Assembly: GCF_024372725.1 (NCBI RefSeq)
Contig: NZ_VOUA01000028.1
Location: forward strand, 1 to 53,347
Direction of reading: 5' to 3'
Length of the DNA stretch: 53,347 nucleotides
Source of the DNA: Methanosarcina sp. KYL-1
GTDB taxonomy: Archaea; Halobacteriota; Methanosarcinia; Methanosarcinales; Methanosarcinaceae
The notes below the pieces were generated by a model, which made no database searches, was not told where the DNA came from, and saw only the letters and a program-made list of their open reading frames with translations. Both the position numbers and the translations under genes were made by a program. Positions 15,856 through 23,955 of this stretch are shown here, in pieces. Every line of letters begins with the position of its first letter. The stretch's first letter is position 1.

Positions 15856-16897
15856 TAGTTTTTTCCCCCGGGTACCGCCCCCATTTTTTTACTGCTTTTG
15901 AGAGGTCCATAAGGACTTCGTGCGGGACCTGCCAGGGGATTTCCCCGTGGTTATCTGACAGGATAAAGCCTCCACCTGAAGCTGCTTTTGAAATGGCAGT
16001 CCTTACCGCACTTTCGGCTGTTTCGGGGGTCCACCTGCACATCTCGATTGCGTTCAGGTTTCCCATAACAGTTACCTGTTTTTCACAGGCTTTTTTCACT
16101 TCGGCCAGGTCTTCAAGGGTGCTTGTCCCTACTATCGAAGTTCCGGTTTTGATCAGGTCTCCAAGGATGGGAAGGGATCTTCCGGAAGCCATATGGGTTC
16201 CCGTTGGGCCCTTGATTTTTGCAAGGGTCCTTTTTGCAACTTCAAATCCGGTTTTAAGGTACATTTCCCGGGGCATGATTGTGGTTGAGGATACGGGGTC
16301 AAAGTAACAGATAGCCGTTGCCCCGGCTTCGAGCTGGGCATTTGCCCATTCAACGCAAAAATCTTCATTTGCCTGCATCAGGGCTTCAAAATGTTCGGGA
16401 GCTTCGTAGATCAGGTCAAGGTAGCTGGAAAAGCCAAGCTGCATGACAGGCAGGGAAAAGGGGGACATGACAACGCCTATGATAGGAATCTCATCCCCGA
16501 CGTTTTCTTTCAGGATTGCAGTAGTCTCCAATACTTTCTGGAGTTTCCGGGTGTCGGGGACAGAGGGAGCCTCCAGGCTTTCTATTTCTTCAAAACTGCT
16601 GATTACTGGCCTTCCGGCGTTTGTCGGGCCGTCCTCATAAAATATTGCTTTCCCTCCCCAGGCTTCCAGTTCCAGGGCTGCGTAATAAAAAGAATACAGG
16701 CAGTCGTGCCCGTAGCGCTCCTGCATTCTAAGCTGTGCCCGTGCAACGTATTCGGGGTTTGAATAGTACTCCTTGATGCTCACCCCGACTTCCCTTGCTC
16801 CCTGTACGGTAAGTAGAAGGAAAAAAGGAACGTGGTCAGGCTCTTCAAACGAAAGTGTGCTGAGCACACGTTCCATGGGGCTCATCTCTTCTTTCAT
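15848..16897 (-). CDS. MtaA/MtbA-family (URO-D fold) methyltransferase lacking the zinc-site cysteines
   Basis: 349 residues from ATG 16897, which overlaps the corrinoid gene stop (ATGA) after GAGGAGAAG. The URO-D fold starts MSPMERVLSTLSFEEPDHVPFF and continues through PIIGVVMSPFSLPVMQLGF. Methylcobamide:CoM methyltransferases bind zinc through HxC plus a later Cys. Here the first position reads GTHMASGRS (Cys replaced by Ala), and the later segment reads GGFILSDNHGEIPW with no Cys. It is therefore unlikely to activate CoM-SH through the usual site. It may instead be an MT1 that moves a methyl group from an unknown donor onto the neighbouring corrinoid protein, as URO-D-family O-demethylases do. 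Confidence 0.85.
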   Translation of the reverse strand: MKEEMSPMERVLSTLSFEEPDHVPFFLLLTVQGAREVGVSIKEYYSNPEYVARAQLRMQERYGHDCLYSFYYAALELEAWGGKAIFYEDGPTNAGRPVISSFEEIESLEAPSVPDTRKLQKVLETTAILKENVGDEIPIIGVVMSPFSLPVMQLGFSSYLDLIYEAPEHFEALMQANEDFCVEWANAQLEAGATAICYFDPVSSTTIMPREMYLKTGFEVAKRTLAKIKGPTGTHMASGRSLPILGDLIKTGTSIVGTSTLEDLAEVKKACEKQVTVMGNLNAIEMCRWTPETAESAVRTAISKAASGGGFILSDNHGEIPWQVPHEVLMDLSKAVKKWGRYPGEKTNE

Positions 16898-17556
16898 AAG
16901 AACTTCTCCTCTGCCGGAAGGGAGGCACATCTCCATCCGTTTATGTGCTTTACGATGTCTGAAGAGTTTATGGCCATGGCATCCGCACCTATCTCAAGGT
17001 ACAGCTGAGGGTCGAGCTGAAAGGGGGCTCCTCCGGCAATAATTTTTGTTTTCAGCTTTCTGCTGTCTATAAGAGCCCTCAGTTCCTTTACCTTAAGGGT
17101 CAGGTTGAGCATTAAAATCGAAACCAGAAGGATGTCTATTTCTTCTTCATCCAGTTTTTTGATCAGGACGGCAGGTTCGTCCGTGCCGAAATCAACAACT
17201 TTAAACCCGAGGGACCTGAGAAAAGATATTACCATGCGTTTTCCTAAAAGATGGTGGTCTCCCAGGGTTGCTACTCCGATTTTCGGGTTGCGAGCCCTTT
17301 CAGGGGCTTCAGCGGGAAGAATGCTTTCTACGATTTCTTCGGAGATTTTGCAGGCCATATAGTTCTGGGCAAGGGCAATCTCTCCACTTTCCCATTTGCT
17401 CCCGATTCTTTCCAGGGCCGGAGCAATTATTTTTTCAATAATTTCAAAAGGAGAACTGAATTTAACCTCTCCGCCTATAAGCTTCCTGGCAGCTATCCTG
17501 TCAATTGACAGCAGGGCGGATTCAAAGTTTTCCGTATGTTTTTCATAAGAGACCAA
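16894..17556 (-). CDS. Corrinoid (methyl-carrier) protein, MtaC/MtbC type
   Basis: 220 residues. A four-helix cap (about 1-85, with KIIAPALERIGSKWESGEIALAQNYMA) precedes a B12-binding Rossmann domain. The cobalt-ligand motif DxHxxG is D100-H-H-L-L-G105, so His102 is the lower axial ligand. Later segments LLVSILMLNLT and IIAGGAPF are the usual B12 loop positions. The length is that of MtaC/MtbC/MttC/MtmC. It is first in a three-gene operon with ATGA coupling to the methyltransferase. No reductive activator (RamA) is nearby. The methyl donor it serves cannot be told from sequence. Confidence 0.9.
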   Translation of the reverse strand: MVSYEKHTENFESALLSIDRIAARKLIGGEVKFSSPFEIIEKIIAPALERIGSKWESGEIALAQNYMACKISEEIVESILPAEAPERARNPKIGVATLGDHHLLGKRMVISFLRSLGFKVVDFGTDEPAVLIKKLDEEEIDILLVSILMLNLTLKVKELRALIDSRKLKTKIIAGGAPFQLDPQLYLEIGADAMAINSSDIVKHINGWRCASLPAEEKFL

Positions 17557-17800
17557 GTTTCTCTTCCTCTTTAATTATTGGTATATTTCCAGTTAAGTTT
17601 TAGTTTCCTGAACTCTGCGGTATCAGGATTTTTTAGCCGGGAAGCTGTCTATTAGGCAGGAATCGGTTTATCCGGTAGTGAGTATGGTCAACTTCCTCTA
17701 ATTTTTATTTAGTTGGTAATAAGTGAGCTGGAACTTATGGATGATTAAAACCGGTTAATAAATCATTTGATGGTTTTGGAAAGTGAACTATAAATTTTTT

Positions 17801-17908
17801 CATTAACTTTGAGGATTTCATTAACTTTGAGGATTTCATTAACTTTGAGGATTTCATTAACTTTGAGGATTTCATTAACTTTGAGGATTTCATTAACTTT
17901 GAGGATTT
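17801..17908. repeat. 18-bp tandem repeat, six exact copies
   Basis: CATTAACTTTGAGGATTT is repeated six times without change, 245 bases upstream of the corrinoid gene start. It sits in the 595-base divergent region between that operon and the response regulator at 18176. It lies within reach of both promoters, and the A/T-rich stretch 17990-18125 beyond it has TATA-like sites. There are no spacers, so it is not a CRISPR. Confidence 0.9.
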
Positions 17909-18175
17909 AATTAATTTTAAAGTGTATTTCAACGGGTTCCGGGCCTCTAACTTTCAGAACTTCCAAAAATATATCAGTTCTTTATATCAGGCATATTTCT
18001 ATATTATTATAATAATAGTTGATTGAATATATTTGTATATTAGTTTACTAACTTTATATCGTATAAATATTTTATAGAATACCGATTATGTAAACATGAC
18101 AACATAATATTTATCATTAAATATTTTTAGTTGTTTGTTATGTGAGGGTTTTTGGAACGGACAGGAGTATTGATA

Positions 18176-18544
18176 TTGGTGAAAAAAATTCTGCTCGTCG
18201 ACGATAACGAAGATCTAATAGAGCTTCTGAAGGAGGTTTTGGCGGACTTCGATGTCGAAGACGCTAATAACGGGGTAAAAGCCGTCGAGAAATTTAGAAA
18301 ACAGAACCCTGACATTGTCCTGATGGATATAATGATGCCTGAAATGGATGGGATTGAAGCCACCCGAGAAATTGTTGGAATAAATCCCGGAGCAAAAATA
18401 GTAGGGCTAACTGCTTACGGATCTTGTAGAGGGGACCAGATGCTCAGTGCAGGGGCCTGCAGAGTTCTCTCAAAACCTGTCAAGTATACCGAACTCCTCC
18501 AGTGTATAACAGATGTCCTTTCTCAGGGGCAACCCTGCCCTTAA
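18176..18544 (+). CDS. Stand-alone response regulator receiver (CheY-like)
   Basis: About 122 residues. The frame is open from TTG 18152, but GGAG at 18164-18167 fits TTG 18176 or GTG 18179, which begin right before the first strand KKILLVDDNED. The acidic pair DD, the phosphoacceptor in VLMDIMMPEMDG, the Thr/Ala of GLTAYG and the Lys of LSKPVKYTELL are all present. There is no output domain, so it must act by protein contact or as a phosphate relay. It converges with the PAS protein gene 8 bases away and lies opposite the corrinoid/kinase operon. Confidence 0.88.
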   Translation: MVKKILLVDDNEDLIELLKEVLADFDVEDANNGVKAVEKFRKQNPDIVLMDIMMPEMDGIEATREIVGINPGAKIVGLTAYGSCRGDQMLSAGACRVLSKPVKYTELLQCITDVLSQGQPCP

Positions 18545-18552
18545 ACCTTTTT

Positions 18553-19695
18553 TCAAGGATTTTGTGGACCTTTCAGGCTGTCTTCCAGTTCTTCTGAATT
18601 TTTCCACTCTGTGTCAAGTTTGTTGAGAATATGTTCTATTTTTTCTATTTGCTTCAGGGATTTTATTGAATTTTCGGATTTTTCCAGTTCTGCAAGCAGC
18701 CGGATCACAGTCAGGGGATTCCTTATACTGTCAAGGAGAAAAGCAAACTGTTTCATGTTCCTTTCTAGCTGTTCCAAAGCGTGTTTATTTATTTCTTCCA
18801 TCTCTGCCTGGTGGGTTATCTCGTACCTGGTCTCAATTGCCCCTATAATTTTTCCTTCCCGGTTTTTAAGGGGGCTGGACTTCACATGCCATTTTCTCCC
18901 ATCAGGGGTTGAAAAATCGACTGATCTGGGCTTTAGAGTTTTAAACACTTCAGCTGCAGGACAGAATGTGCACCTGCTCTCAAAACCATGCAGGACTTCA
19001 TAACAGGGTTTGCCTATTAAGTTGCTGAGAATCTCTTTATAGTTTTCAGGGCTCCCCAGTCTCATTTTTTCAAAAACAGCCCTGTTGGCCCAGAGCAGGA
19101 GGTAGCCTGTATCGATTAAAACCAGGCCCTCATTCAGGGCATCAAGGATAATTTGTCTTTCCCGGCCCAGGTTCCGGATTCCTGCTCCTTCTTCCTTTAA
19201 ATCTTTCACTTCCCTGGCAACTGCAAAAAAAACCGTTTTCTCTTCCCATCTCCCCTCCGAGAGACTGATACTTACGGGAATTTCTTTTCCGCCTTTTGTA
19301 AAGAGGGACCGGGAAGTTTTCTCTATCTCCGGGTTAATAACATCCGGATTAATAGCATCCGGGTTAATAATCTCTGCCCGGTCCGGGAGCCCGGACCCGC
19401 ACAGGAAGGAAAAATCCATAGCTTCCAGTTCTTCCCTTTCATAACCCAGTTTCATTGCTGCCCTGCTCGCATAAAGTAGCCTTCCTCCCTTTCCAAAAAC
19501 AAAGACCATCTCTTCAAGAGCATCAAAAAAGGGTTGAGCTTCTTCAAAATAGCAGGATTTCTCTTTTTTACAGTTAATGCCCCCAAAGAACAGGTTTTCC
19601 CCGGAAATTGTTGTCATTTCAGGCAGGTAAACCCGGATACTTTGAAGTATTTTTTCCCTCAGGCTTTCTAGATTCAGGGAAGCTGGGAGGCTCAT
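18553..19695 (-). CDS. PAS-domain sensor protein with degenerate kinase core
   Basis: 380 residues. PAS1 is about 55-165 (FFDALEEMVFVFGKGGRLLYAS), PAS2 about 175-300 (IILDALNEGLVLIDTGYLLLWANRA). PAS2 carries a Cys cluster GKPCYEVLHGFESRCTFCP that could bind metal or act as a redox switch. The C-terminus has an H-box-like helix, LLDSIRNPLTVIRLLAELE, but the histidine of the usual HDIRNPL is missing and no ATP-binding domain follows. It cannot autophosphorylate by the normal route and may sense and signal by contact. No ribosome site is visible; a TATA box at the right distance suggests a leaderless mRNA. Confidence 0.82.
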   Translation of the reverse strand: MSLPASLNLESLREKILQSIRVYLPEMTTISGENLFFGGINCKKEKSCYFEEAQPFFDALEEMVFVFGKGGRLLYASRAAMKLGYEREELEAMDFSFLCGSGLPDRAEIINPDAINPDVINPEIEKTSRSLFTKGGKEIPVSISLSEGRWEEKTVFFAVAREVKDLKEEGAGIRNLGRERQIILDALNEGLVLIDTGYLLLWANRAVFEKMRLGSPENYKEILSNLIGKPCYEVLHGFESRCTFCPAAEVFKTLKPRSVDFSTPDGRKWHVKSSPLKNREGKIIGAIETRYEITHQAEMEEINKHALEQLERNMKQFAFLLDSIRNPLTVIRLLAELEKSENSIKSLKQIEKIEHILNKLDTEWKNSEELEDSLKGPQNP

Positions 19696-19717
19696 AAATA
19701 TTATTATTTAATGCTCT

Positions 19718-19728
19718 CTTATATTAGA
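19718..19728 (-). promoter_or_regulatory. TATA box placed for a leaderless transcript of the PAS gene
   Basis: Minus-strand TCTAATATAAG is centred 28 bases upstream of the ATG at 19695, the archaeal TATA-to-start distance. With no AGGTG-type site before the ATG, transcription probably begins at or near the start codon. Confidence 0.5.
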
Positions 19729-19780
19729 CTTTTTCTAAAGTAGAGAGCAAAAATTTCAGTTTTCCGAGCATGAGGGGCAT

Positions 19781-20638
19781 TCAGAGTGTTTTTAAGAGGA
19801 ACTCACAGCAGTCGTTCCTGTTCCCTATGGTTTTCATCGCTTCCAGGTCGCAGTGGGGTTCAACCTTCAGAGCTATGCTCGAAAAGATTTTCCTGGTAAG
19901 GGTGCACAAAATAGGGTTTTTGCGGGCTTCTTCCCCCCTCCAGGGGCACCTGGTTCCTTTGATGACGTAAATAGCTTCATTATCTCCGTTTTTCGCAGTA
20001 AAATTCCCTCCAAGCTGGTTCATAATGTCAGCACATACCTTACTTGCGCTGGATATGTCCATCTTCCCGTTCTCAAAGCGGTACATGTCAAAGAGGGTCT
20101 TTTCAACCATTCCTGTCATCTGGTTGATAATTATTTTCTTCTGGTCGGGGGAAACTTCCTGGAGAAGGGTGGGAATGATTGCGGTCAGGATATTCTGGAC
20201 CCTGTTCTTTATTTCCAGGCTGTCGCGTTCGGCCACTAGCTGGTCGTGGAGGCTCTTGACCCGGAGCAGGGATTTAACCCTGGTTTTGAGTTCCAGCCTG
20301 TTTATGGGTTTCGTAAGAAAATCATCAGCTCCTACCTCGATGCCTCTTATCCGGTCTTCGAGCTCCGAGAGGGCTGTAAGCATCAGGACCGGGATGAAAC
20401 GGGTCTCAGGGCCGCTTTTGAGCAGTTTGCAAACTTCGTACCCATCAATTTCAGGCATCATAACGTCCAGGAGGATAATGTCGGGTTTTGCTTCTTTTGC
20501 CAGCTGGAGAGCTTCTTTTCCGCTGTGTGAGGGAATGACCTCATAGGGCTCCGACATGAGATAGGCTTCCATCAGTTCTACATTTTCCGGCAGGTCGTCG
20601 ACAATGAGGACCTTCGGTTTGCTTTCTTCACTCGACAA
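19781..20638 (-). CDS. Response regulator with methanogen-type Cys output domain
   Basis: 285 residues from TTG 20638, which has GGAGGAGG just upstream inside the KaiC gene; the longer frame from 20689 would overlap KaiC further without a site. The receiver is complete (KVLIVDDLPEN, phosphoacceptor in IILLDVMMPEIDG, LTALSE, LTKPINRLEL). A coiled-coil linker (VAERDSLEIKNRVQNIL) joins it to a C-terminal domain with GTRCPWRGEEARKNPILC and TIGNRNDCCEFLL. Those four cysteines mark the output domain found in methanogen regulators (named methanogen output domain 1). The start overlaps the KaiC stop by 11 bases, so KaiC and this regulator are coupled. Confidence 0.88.
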   Translation of the reverse strand: MSSEESKPKVLIVDDLPENVELMEAYLMSEPYEVIPSHSGKEALQLAKEAKPDIILLDVMMPEIDGYEVCKLLKSGPETRFIPVLMLTALSELEDRIRGIEVGADDFLTKPINRLELKTRVKSLLRVKSLHDQLVAERDSLEIKNRVQNILTAIIPTLLQEVSPDQKKIIINQMTGMVEKTLFDMYRFENGKMDISSASKVCADIMNQLGGNFTAKNGDNEAIYVIKGTRCPWRGEEARKNPILCTLTRKIFSSIALKVEPHCDLEAMKTIGNRNDCCEFLLKTL

Positions 20639-21350
20639 GACTTCCTCCTCCTGGCCCCTGGACTTTGATCCCATCCGACGTGATCTCAAAAACTGACATC
20701 TCGGGAGAGACGGCTGTGCTGCGCATCTTGGGGATGTTCAGGTAGCGTTCCATTTTTCCTAAATAAGAGTTTTCTTTTACCAGAAGACGGATAGACCCGT
20801 AAACCGAATACTCCGCAAGCTGGTGGGTCATATTATGTGCGGCTTCATCCATTATGAAAAGGGTTGTGCAGCCTTTTTTCCTCAGAAGGTAGCTCAGTCC
20901 GTCAAACTGGTCCCTGAACCTCCTTGCCTGGATCCGGATGGCAAACACTCCTATATTATCGATGACAAGGCATTCAATGCCTTCAGGCACAAGTTCTATG
21001 AGTGTAGGCAGTTCGATATCAAAACTTTCGGGCTTGAACCCGTATCTGGTACTCCCTATTTTTTCCGAGCGTTCCTCAAAGAGCTTTTCGATGATGAACT
21101 GTCCGCTTTCATAGTAAGGTTTAAGGTCACGCCCCAGAAACTCTGCCTGGTGCAGGAGGTCTTCAGGGGTTTCTTCGGTTGCGATCATCATGCATTTCCT
21201 GCCTTCGAGACAGGCCCGGTAAAGGAAATGAATACCGAAGATGGTCTTTCCGCTCCCGGCTATGCCAGTGATCAGGGTTACTTTGTTCATGGGATAACCC
21301 CCGCTTAGTTTTCTGTCCAGCTCATCAATACCTGTTGAAACCCTTTCCAT
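20628..21350 (-). CDS. KaiC-like RecA-superfamily ATPase (second copy)
   Basis: 240 residues from ATG 21350 with an AAGGGTG site. Walker A is GIAGSGKT (about 29-36), Walker B ECLVIDNIGV. It follows the same plan as the plus-strand KaiC at 13162: MERVSTGIDELDRKLSGGYP..., CLEGRKCMMIATEETPED, FIMDEAAHNMTHQLAEYSVYG. Its end overlaps the response regulator start, so the pair is likely made together. In Methanosarcina such KaiC-like proteins occur beside two-component genes, but their biochemical output is not established. Confidence 0.88.
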   Translation of the reverse strand: MERVSTGIDELDRKLSGGYPMNKVTLITGIAGSGKTIFGIHFLYRACLEGRKCMMIATEETPEDLLHQAEFLGRDLKPYYESGQFIIEKLFEERSEKIGSTRYGFKPESFDIELPTLIELVPEGIECLVIDNIGVFAIRIQARRFRDQFDGLSYLLRKKGCTTLFIMDEAAHNMTHQLAEYSVYGSIRLLVKENSYLGKMERYLNIPKMRSTAVSPEMSVFEITSDGIKVQGPGGGSLVE

Positions 21351-21781
21351 TTTTACACCCTTTCACCTTACACATTGGCCTTTCATTCTTCCCGCACCCT
21401 TCACAGAAACCGAATCGTCTGCCTTCCTACTAGGTATGTCAAACTATAAGTAAATATTTAAATACACTTCCCTAATTTAATTAAAAATAATCTTCCTATT
21501 TAACTTTGTTGATTTGCCTAACATTATATTAATCATCTAATTTTTATTTATTCATAATAAGTTGGCCGCATATAAATTAGTTTAATTCTATAATTTCCCT
21601 GTTGTAAAGTTATTCCACCAGGCTTTGAGGCCTTTCCGGCTCTCTTTCCTGTCCCCTTTTCCTGCCGCGATTTCTCTTCTTACACCCCTTTTCTCCCCTT
21701 TTACTCCATTTTCTCTCCCTTTTCTTATATTTTAAGAGAAACCTTTAATATGGATAGATCCTATCACTACTGCTGCACCGC

Positions 21782-21875
21782 GGGCCCGTGGGGTAGCCAG
21801 GATATCCTAATGGGCTTCGAAGTAAGTCGCTTACGAAGACACCCATTGACTCGTGTTCGAATCGCGGCGGGCCCG
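21782..21875 (+). tRNA. tRNA-Arg (anticodon TCG) with a 20-nt intron
   Basis: The acceptor GGGCCCG pairs with CGGGCCC, discriminator G. The T-arm is TCGTG-TTCGAAT-CGCGG. The anticodon stem ATGGG/CCCAT encloses a canonical bulge-helix-bulge: right bulge ACA, 4-bp helix CTTC/GAAG, left bulge GAA, then helix GTAAG/CTTAC with loop TCG. Cutting after the second base of each bulge removes 21821-21840. The mature loop CTTCGAA then has anticodon TCG, with the intron between positions 37 and 38, the standard archaeal site. A TATA-like TTTAATATG lies near 21746-21754. Confidence 0.92.
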
Positions 21876-21904
21876 TTCCGTGTTTTTATTTTAAAATTAA
21901 CTTT

Positions 21905-22060
21905 TATTCTTTTTTTTGTTCTATATTTTTTGTTCTATATTTTTTATTCTGTGTTTTTTATTCTGTGTTTTCTATTCCGTGTTTTCTATTCCGTGTTTTC
22001 TATTCCGTGTTTTCTATTCCGTGTTTTTTTATCCTGTGTTTCTTATCCTGTGTTTTTGGT
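21905..22060. repeat. T-rich tandem repeat downstream of tRNA-Arg
   Basis: About ten units of 14 bases grade from TTCTATATTTTTTG through TTCTGTGTTTTTTA to CTATTCCGTGTTTT. Drift from one end to the other suggests expansion by slippage. The T runs may also serve as the tRNA terminator. Frames across it are artefacts. Confidence 0.85.
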
Positions 22061-22209
22061 ACATCAACTTCAAATTAAATCTTCTTTTGTGTTTATTTTT
22101 TACGTCAGGTCCTTTTGAAGTTTTCAGTTTACTCCCCGGAATCTGATTTCTGCCCCTCCCGGATATTATATTGAAAAAGTATTTATTCCGCCGGGTTTTT
22201 TTCCCTGGG

Positions 22210-22713
22210 ATGTCAGGCTGCAAAAATAACAGGGAAGAAGTTCAGAAGTTCGAACCAGGACATGAACAAGAAACAGGTCCCCTGCTCAGGGTCAGATGGA
22301 CCGACGGGAACTGTGCAGAAGCCCTGGAGGATGCCTACCAGGTTCGCAGGGAGGTCTTCATTAAGGAGCAGGAAGTTCCCGAAGAAGAGGAGATCGACGA
22401 GGCGGACTTAAGTTCCCACCACGTTATAGTGTATGAGAATACCAGGCCAATAGCAACAGGCAGGCTTGTCCGGGATGAAGAAACCTGGCTCATGGGCAGG
22501 ATTTCCGTCCTTAAGGAATACCGGGGAAAGCAGGTCGGCAAACTCGTGGTCGAAAAACTTCTGGAAAAGGCCGCGGAGTTAAAGGCAGGAGAAGTCCATA
22601 TTCATGCCCAGACCCATGCTGTGGGCTTTTACGGGAAACTCGGTTTTGTATCTTACGGGGACACCTTCCCTGAATCGGGGATCGAACACATCTGCATGAA
22701 GAAAAAGTTGTAA
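22210..22713 (+). CDS. GNAT-family N-acetyltransferase (ElaA/YjcF-like)
   Basis: 167 residues from ATG 22210. The frame is open from TTG 22171, but the extra residues look non-coding and neither start has a clear ribosome site. The GNAT core runs from about residue 30: YQVRREVFIKEQEVPEEEE, then H-H-V-I-V-Y, GRLVRDEETWLMGRISVLKEYRGKQVGKLVV (acetyl-CoA loop RGKQVGK) and FYGKLGFVSYGD. The R-x-x-VFIxEQxVP opening is that of the ElaA/YjcF subgroup, whose substrates are poorly known. Single gene, plus strand. Confidence 0.85.
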   Translation: MSGCKNNREEVQKFEPGHEQETGPLLRVRWTDGNCAEALEDAYQVRREVFIKEQEVPEEEEIDEADLSSHHVIVYENTRPIATGRLVRDEETWLMGRISVLKEYRGKQVGKLVVEKLLEKAAELKAGEVHIHAQTHAVGFYGKLGFVSYGDTFPESGIEHICMKKKL

Positions 22714-22836
22714 CCCGGAAGGCTTTAACTGAAAAGGCTGCAATTGGAATGGCTGTAATCAACTGCTAACGATTGGCAAACTGTCAAAATTTTGTGCATA
22801 TGATACTTACTTATTGCCCGAAAAAGAGTTCTTATT

Positions 22837-23910
22837 ATGGGCTGGTATAGCATAGATGCGGTTGACAGGGCTTTTTCAAGGACAAGAAAAGCTCTTTTTG
22901 AACCTTTTGACTTCTGGAAATGGGCAAAACTTGCGCTCATCATCTTTCTGCTTGGCGGGGTAAGCTCCAATTACGGGGGCTCGGGCACGAACTACCGGAT
23001 GAGTTCCGAAGATTTCGGAGACACTTATCCCGGGATAGGCCCGGACAGGATGCCGGAACTGCCTTTTGATGCGAACGGGTTTGACCCGGCCCAGATGCAG
23101 TTTCCCGAAATTGCCGGGTTTTTGATTGCGGGAATAGTTATCCTTTTGCTAATCGCCCTGTTTTTTTCCTATGTATCCAGCGTAATGGAGTTTGTATTTG
23201 TGGAGGCCCTGGTGAGAAACGAAGTATATTTCTGGGCATATTCGCGAAAATTCCTGAATAAAGGGTTTTACCTCCTGCTTATCCGCTTCGCCCTGGGGCT
23301 TGTTTTCCTTGTTCTCTTCGGGATAGCCCTGTTGCCCCTCTTTCTCAGAATGCTTGAAAGCTCTCAGGATTTTTCCTGGCCCGTCCTGGTCGGGGGAATT
23401 TTCTGGTTCATCGGCGTAATTGCGGTGCTTGCCCTGCTCGGGTCGGCGATCAATTCCTTTTTGGGCCTTGCAATTCCCGTATCCATTTACCGGGAGACCG
23501 GGATACTTTCGGCTTTCAAGCTGGTCTTCGGGAATTTCAGGAAAAGCTGGCAGGAAGTCCTGGTCTACTGGATTGTCAGGTTTGTTCTGGGGATAGGAGT
23601 TGCCATCCTTGCCGTAATCCTTGTCGTGCTACTTATGCTGGCTTTCGGGCTGGTCTTCCTTATCCTTGACGGGGTCCTCTATTTCCTCTTCTCGGCCTTC
23701 CTATCCGGCCCTCTGCTCTGGGTGCTCCTGATCCCTTTTGTCCTGGTAGAACTGCTGCTGGTATTCATAGTCCTGCTCCTGCTGAACGTGCCCTTTGCCA
23801 CCTTCATTAAATATCACATGTTGAGCTTCCTTGATATGTGGTATGCGGAAGCAGGAATTCCTTTCTTTGATAAACTTTCCGTAGAGCCGGAATATGAGAA
23901 TAGTTTCTGA
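22837..23910 (+). CDS. Multi-pass membrane protein (DUF7544-like)
   Basis: 357 residues from ATG 22837. An N-terminal amphipathic part (WYSIDAVDRAFSRTRKALFEPFDFWKWAKLA) enters the first helix, followed by a Gly/Pro/Asp-rich external loop (about 45-90). Then come about six long hydrophobic segments between 92 and 335, and a short cytoplasmic tail. The opening resembles a family of archaeal membrane proteins of unknown function (DUF7544); I assign it from the pattern only. There are no transporter or enzyme signatures. A hairpin terminator begins at the stop codon. Confidence 0.75.
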   Translation: MGWYSIDAVDRAFSRTRKALFEPFDFWKWAKLALIIFLLGGVSSNYGGSGTNYRMSSEDFGDTYPGIGPDRMPELPFDANGFDPAQMQFPEIAGFLIAGIVILLLIALFFSYVSSVMEFVFVEALVRNEVYFWAYSRKFLNKGFYLLLIRFALGLVFLVLFGIALLPLFLRMLESSQDFSWPVLVGGIFWFIGVIAVLALLGSAINSFLGLAIPVSIYRETGILSAFKLVFGNFRKSWQEVLVYWIVRFVLGIGVAILAVILVVLLMLAFGLVFLILDGVLYFLFSAFLSGPLLWVLLIPFVLVELLLVFIVLLLLNVPFATFIKYHMLSFLDMWYAEAGIPFFDKLSVEPEYENSF

Positions 23911-23929
23911 GTCCCCCTTAAAGGGGACT
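23910..23929 (+). terminator. Hairpin terminator after the membrane protein gene
   Basis: AGTCCCC / GGGGACT form a 7-bp stem with a CTTAAA loop, directly at the TGA, followed by T-rich sequence (CATGTTTTGTTT). Confidence 0.65.
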
Positions 23930-23955
23930 TCATGTTTTGTTTCGGTGTGAAGCTA

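Noticed and set aside
17801-17908. Possible CRISPR array
   Set aside because: The copies are directly adjacent with no spacers, and no cas genes are present. The same holds for the other tandem arrays.
17735-17932. Minus-strand ORF with KSSKLM repeats
   Set aside because: It is just the translation of six exact 18-bp repeats; no start signal and no non-repeat sequence of its own.
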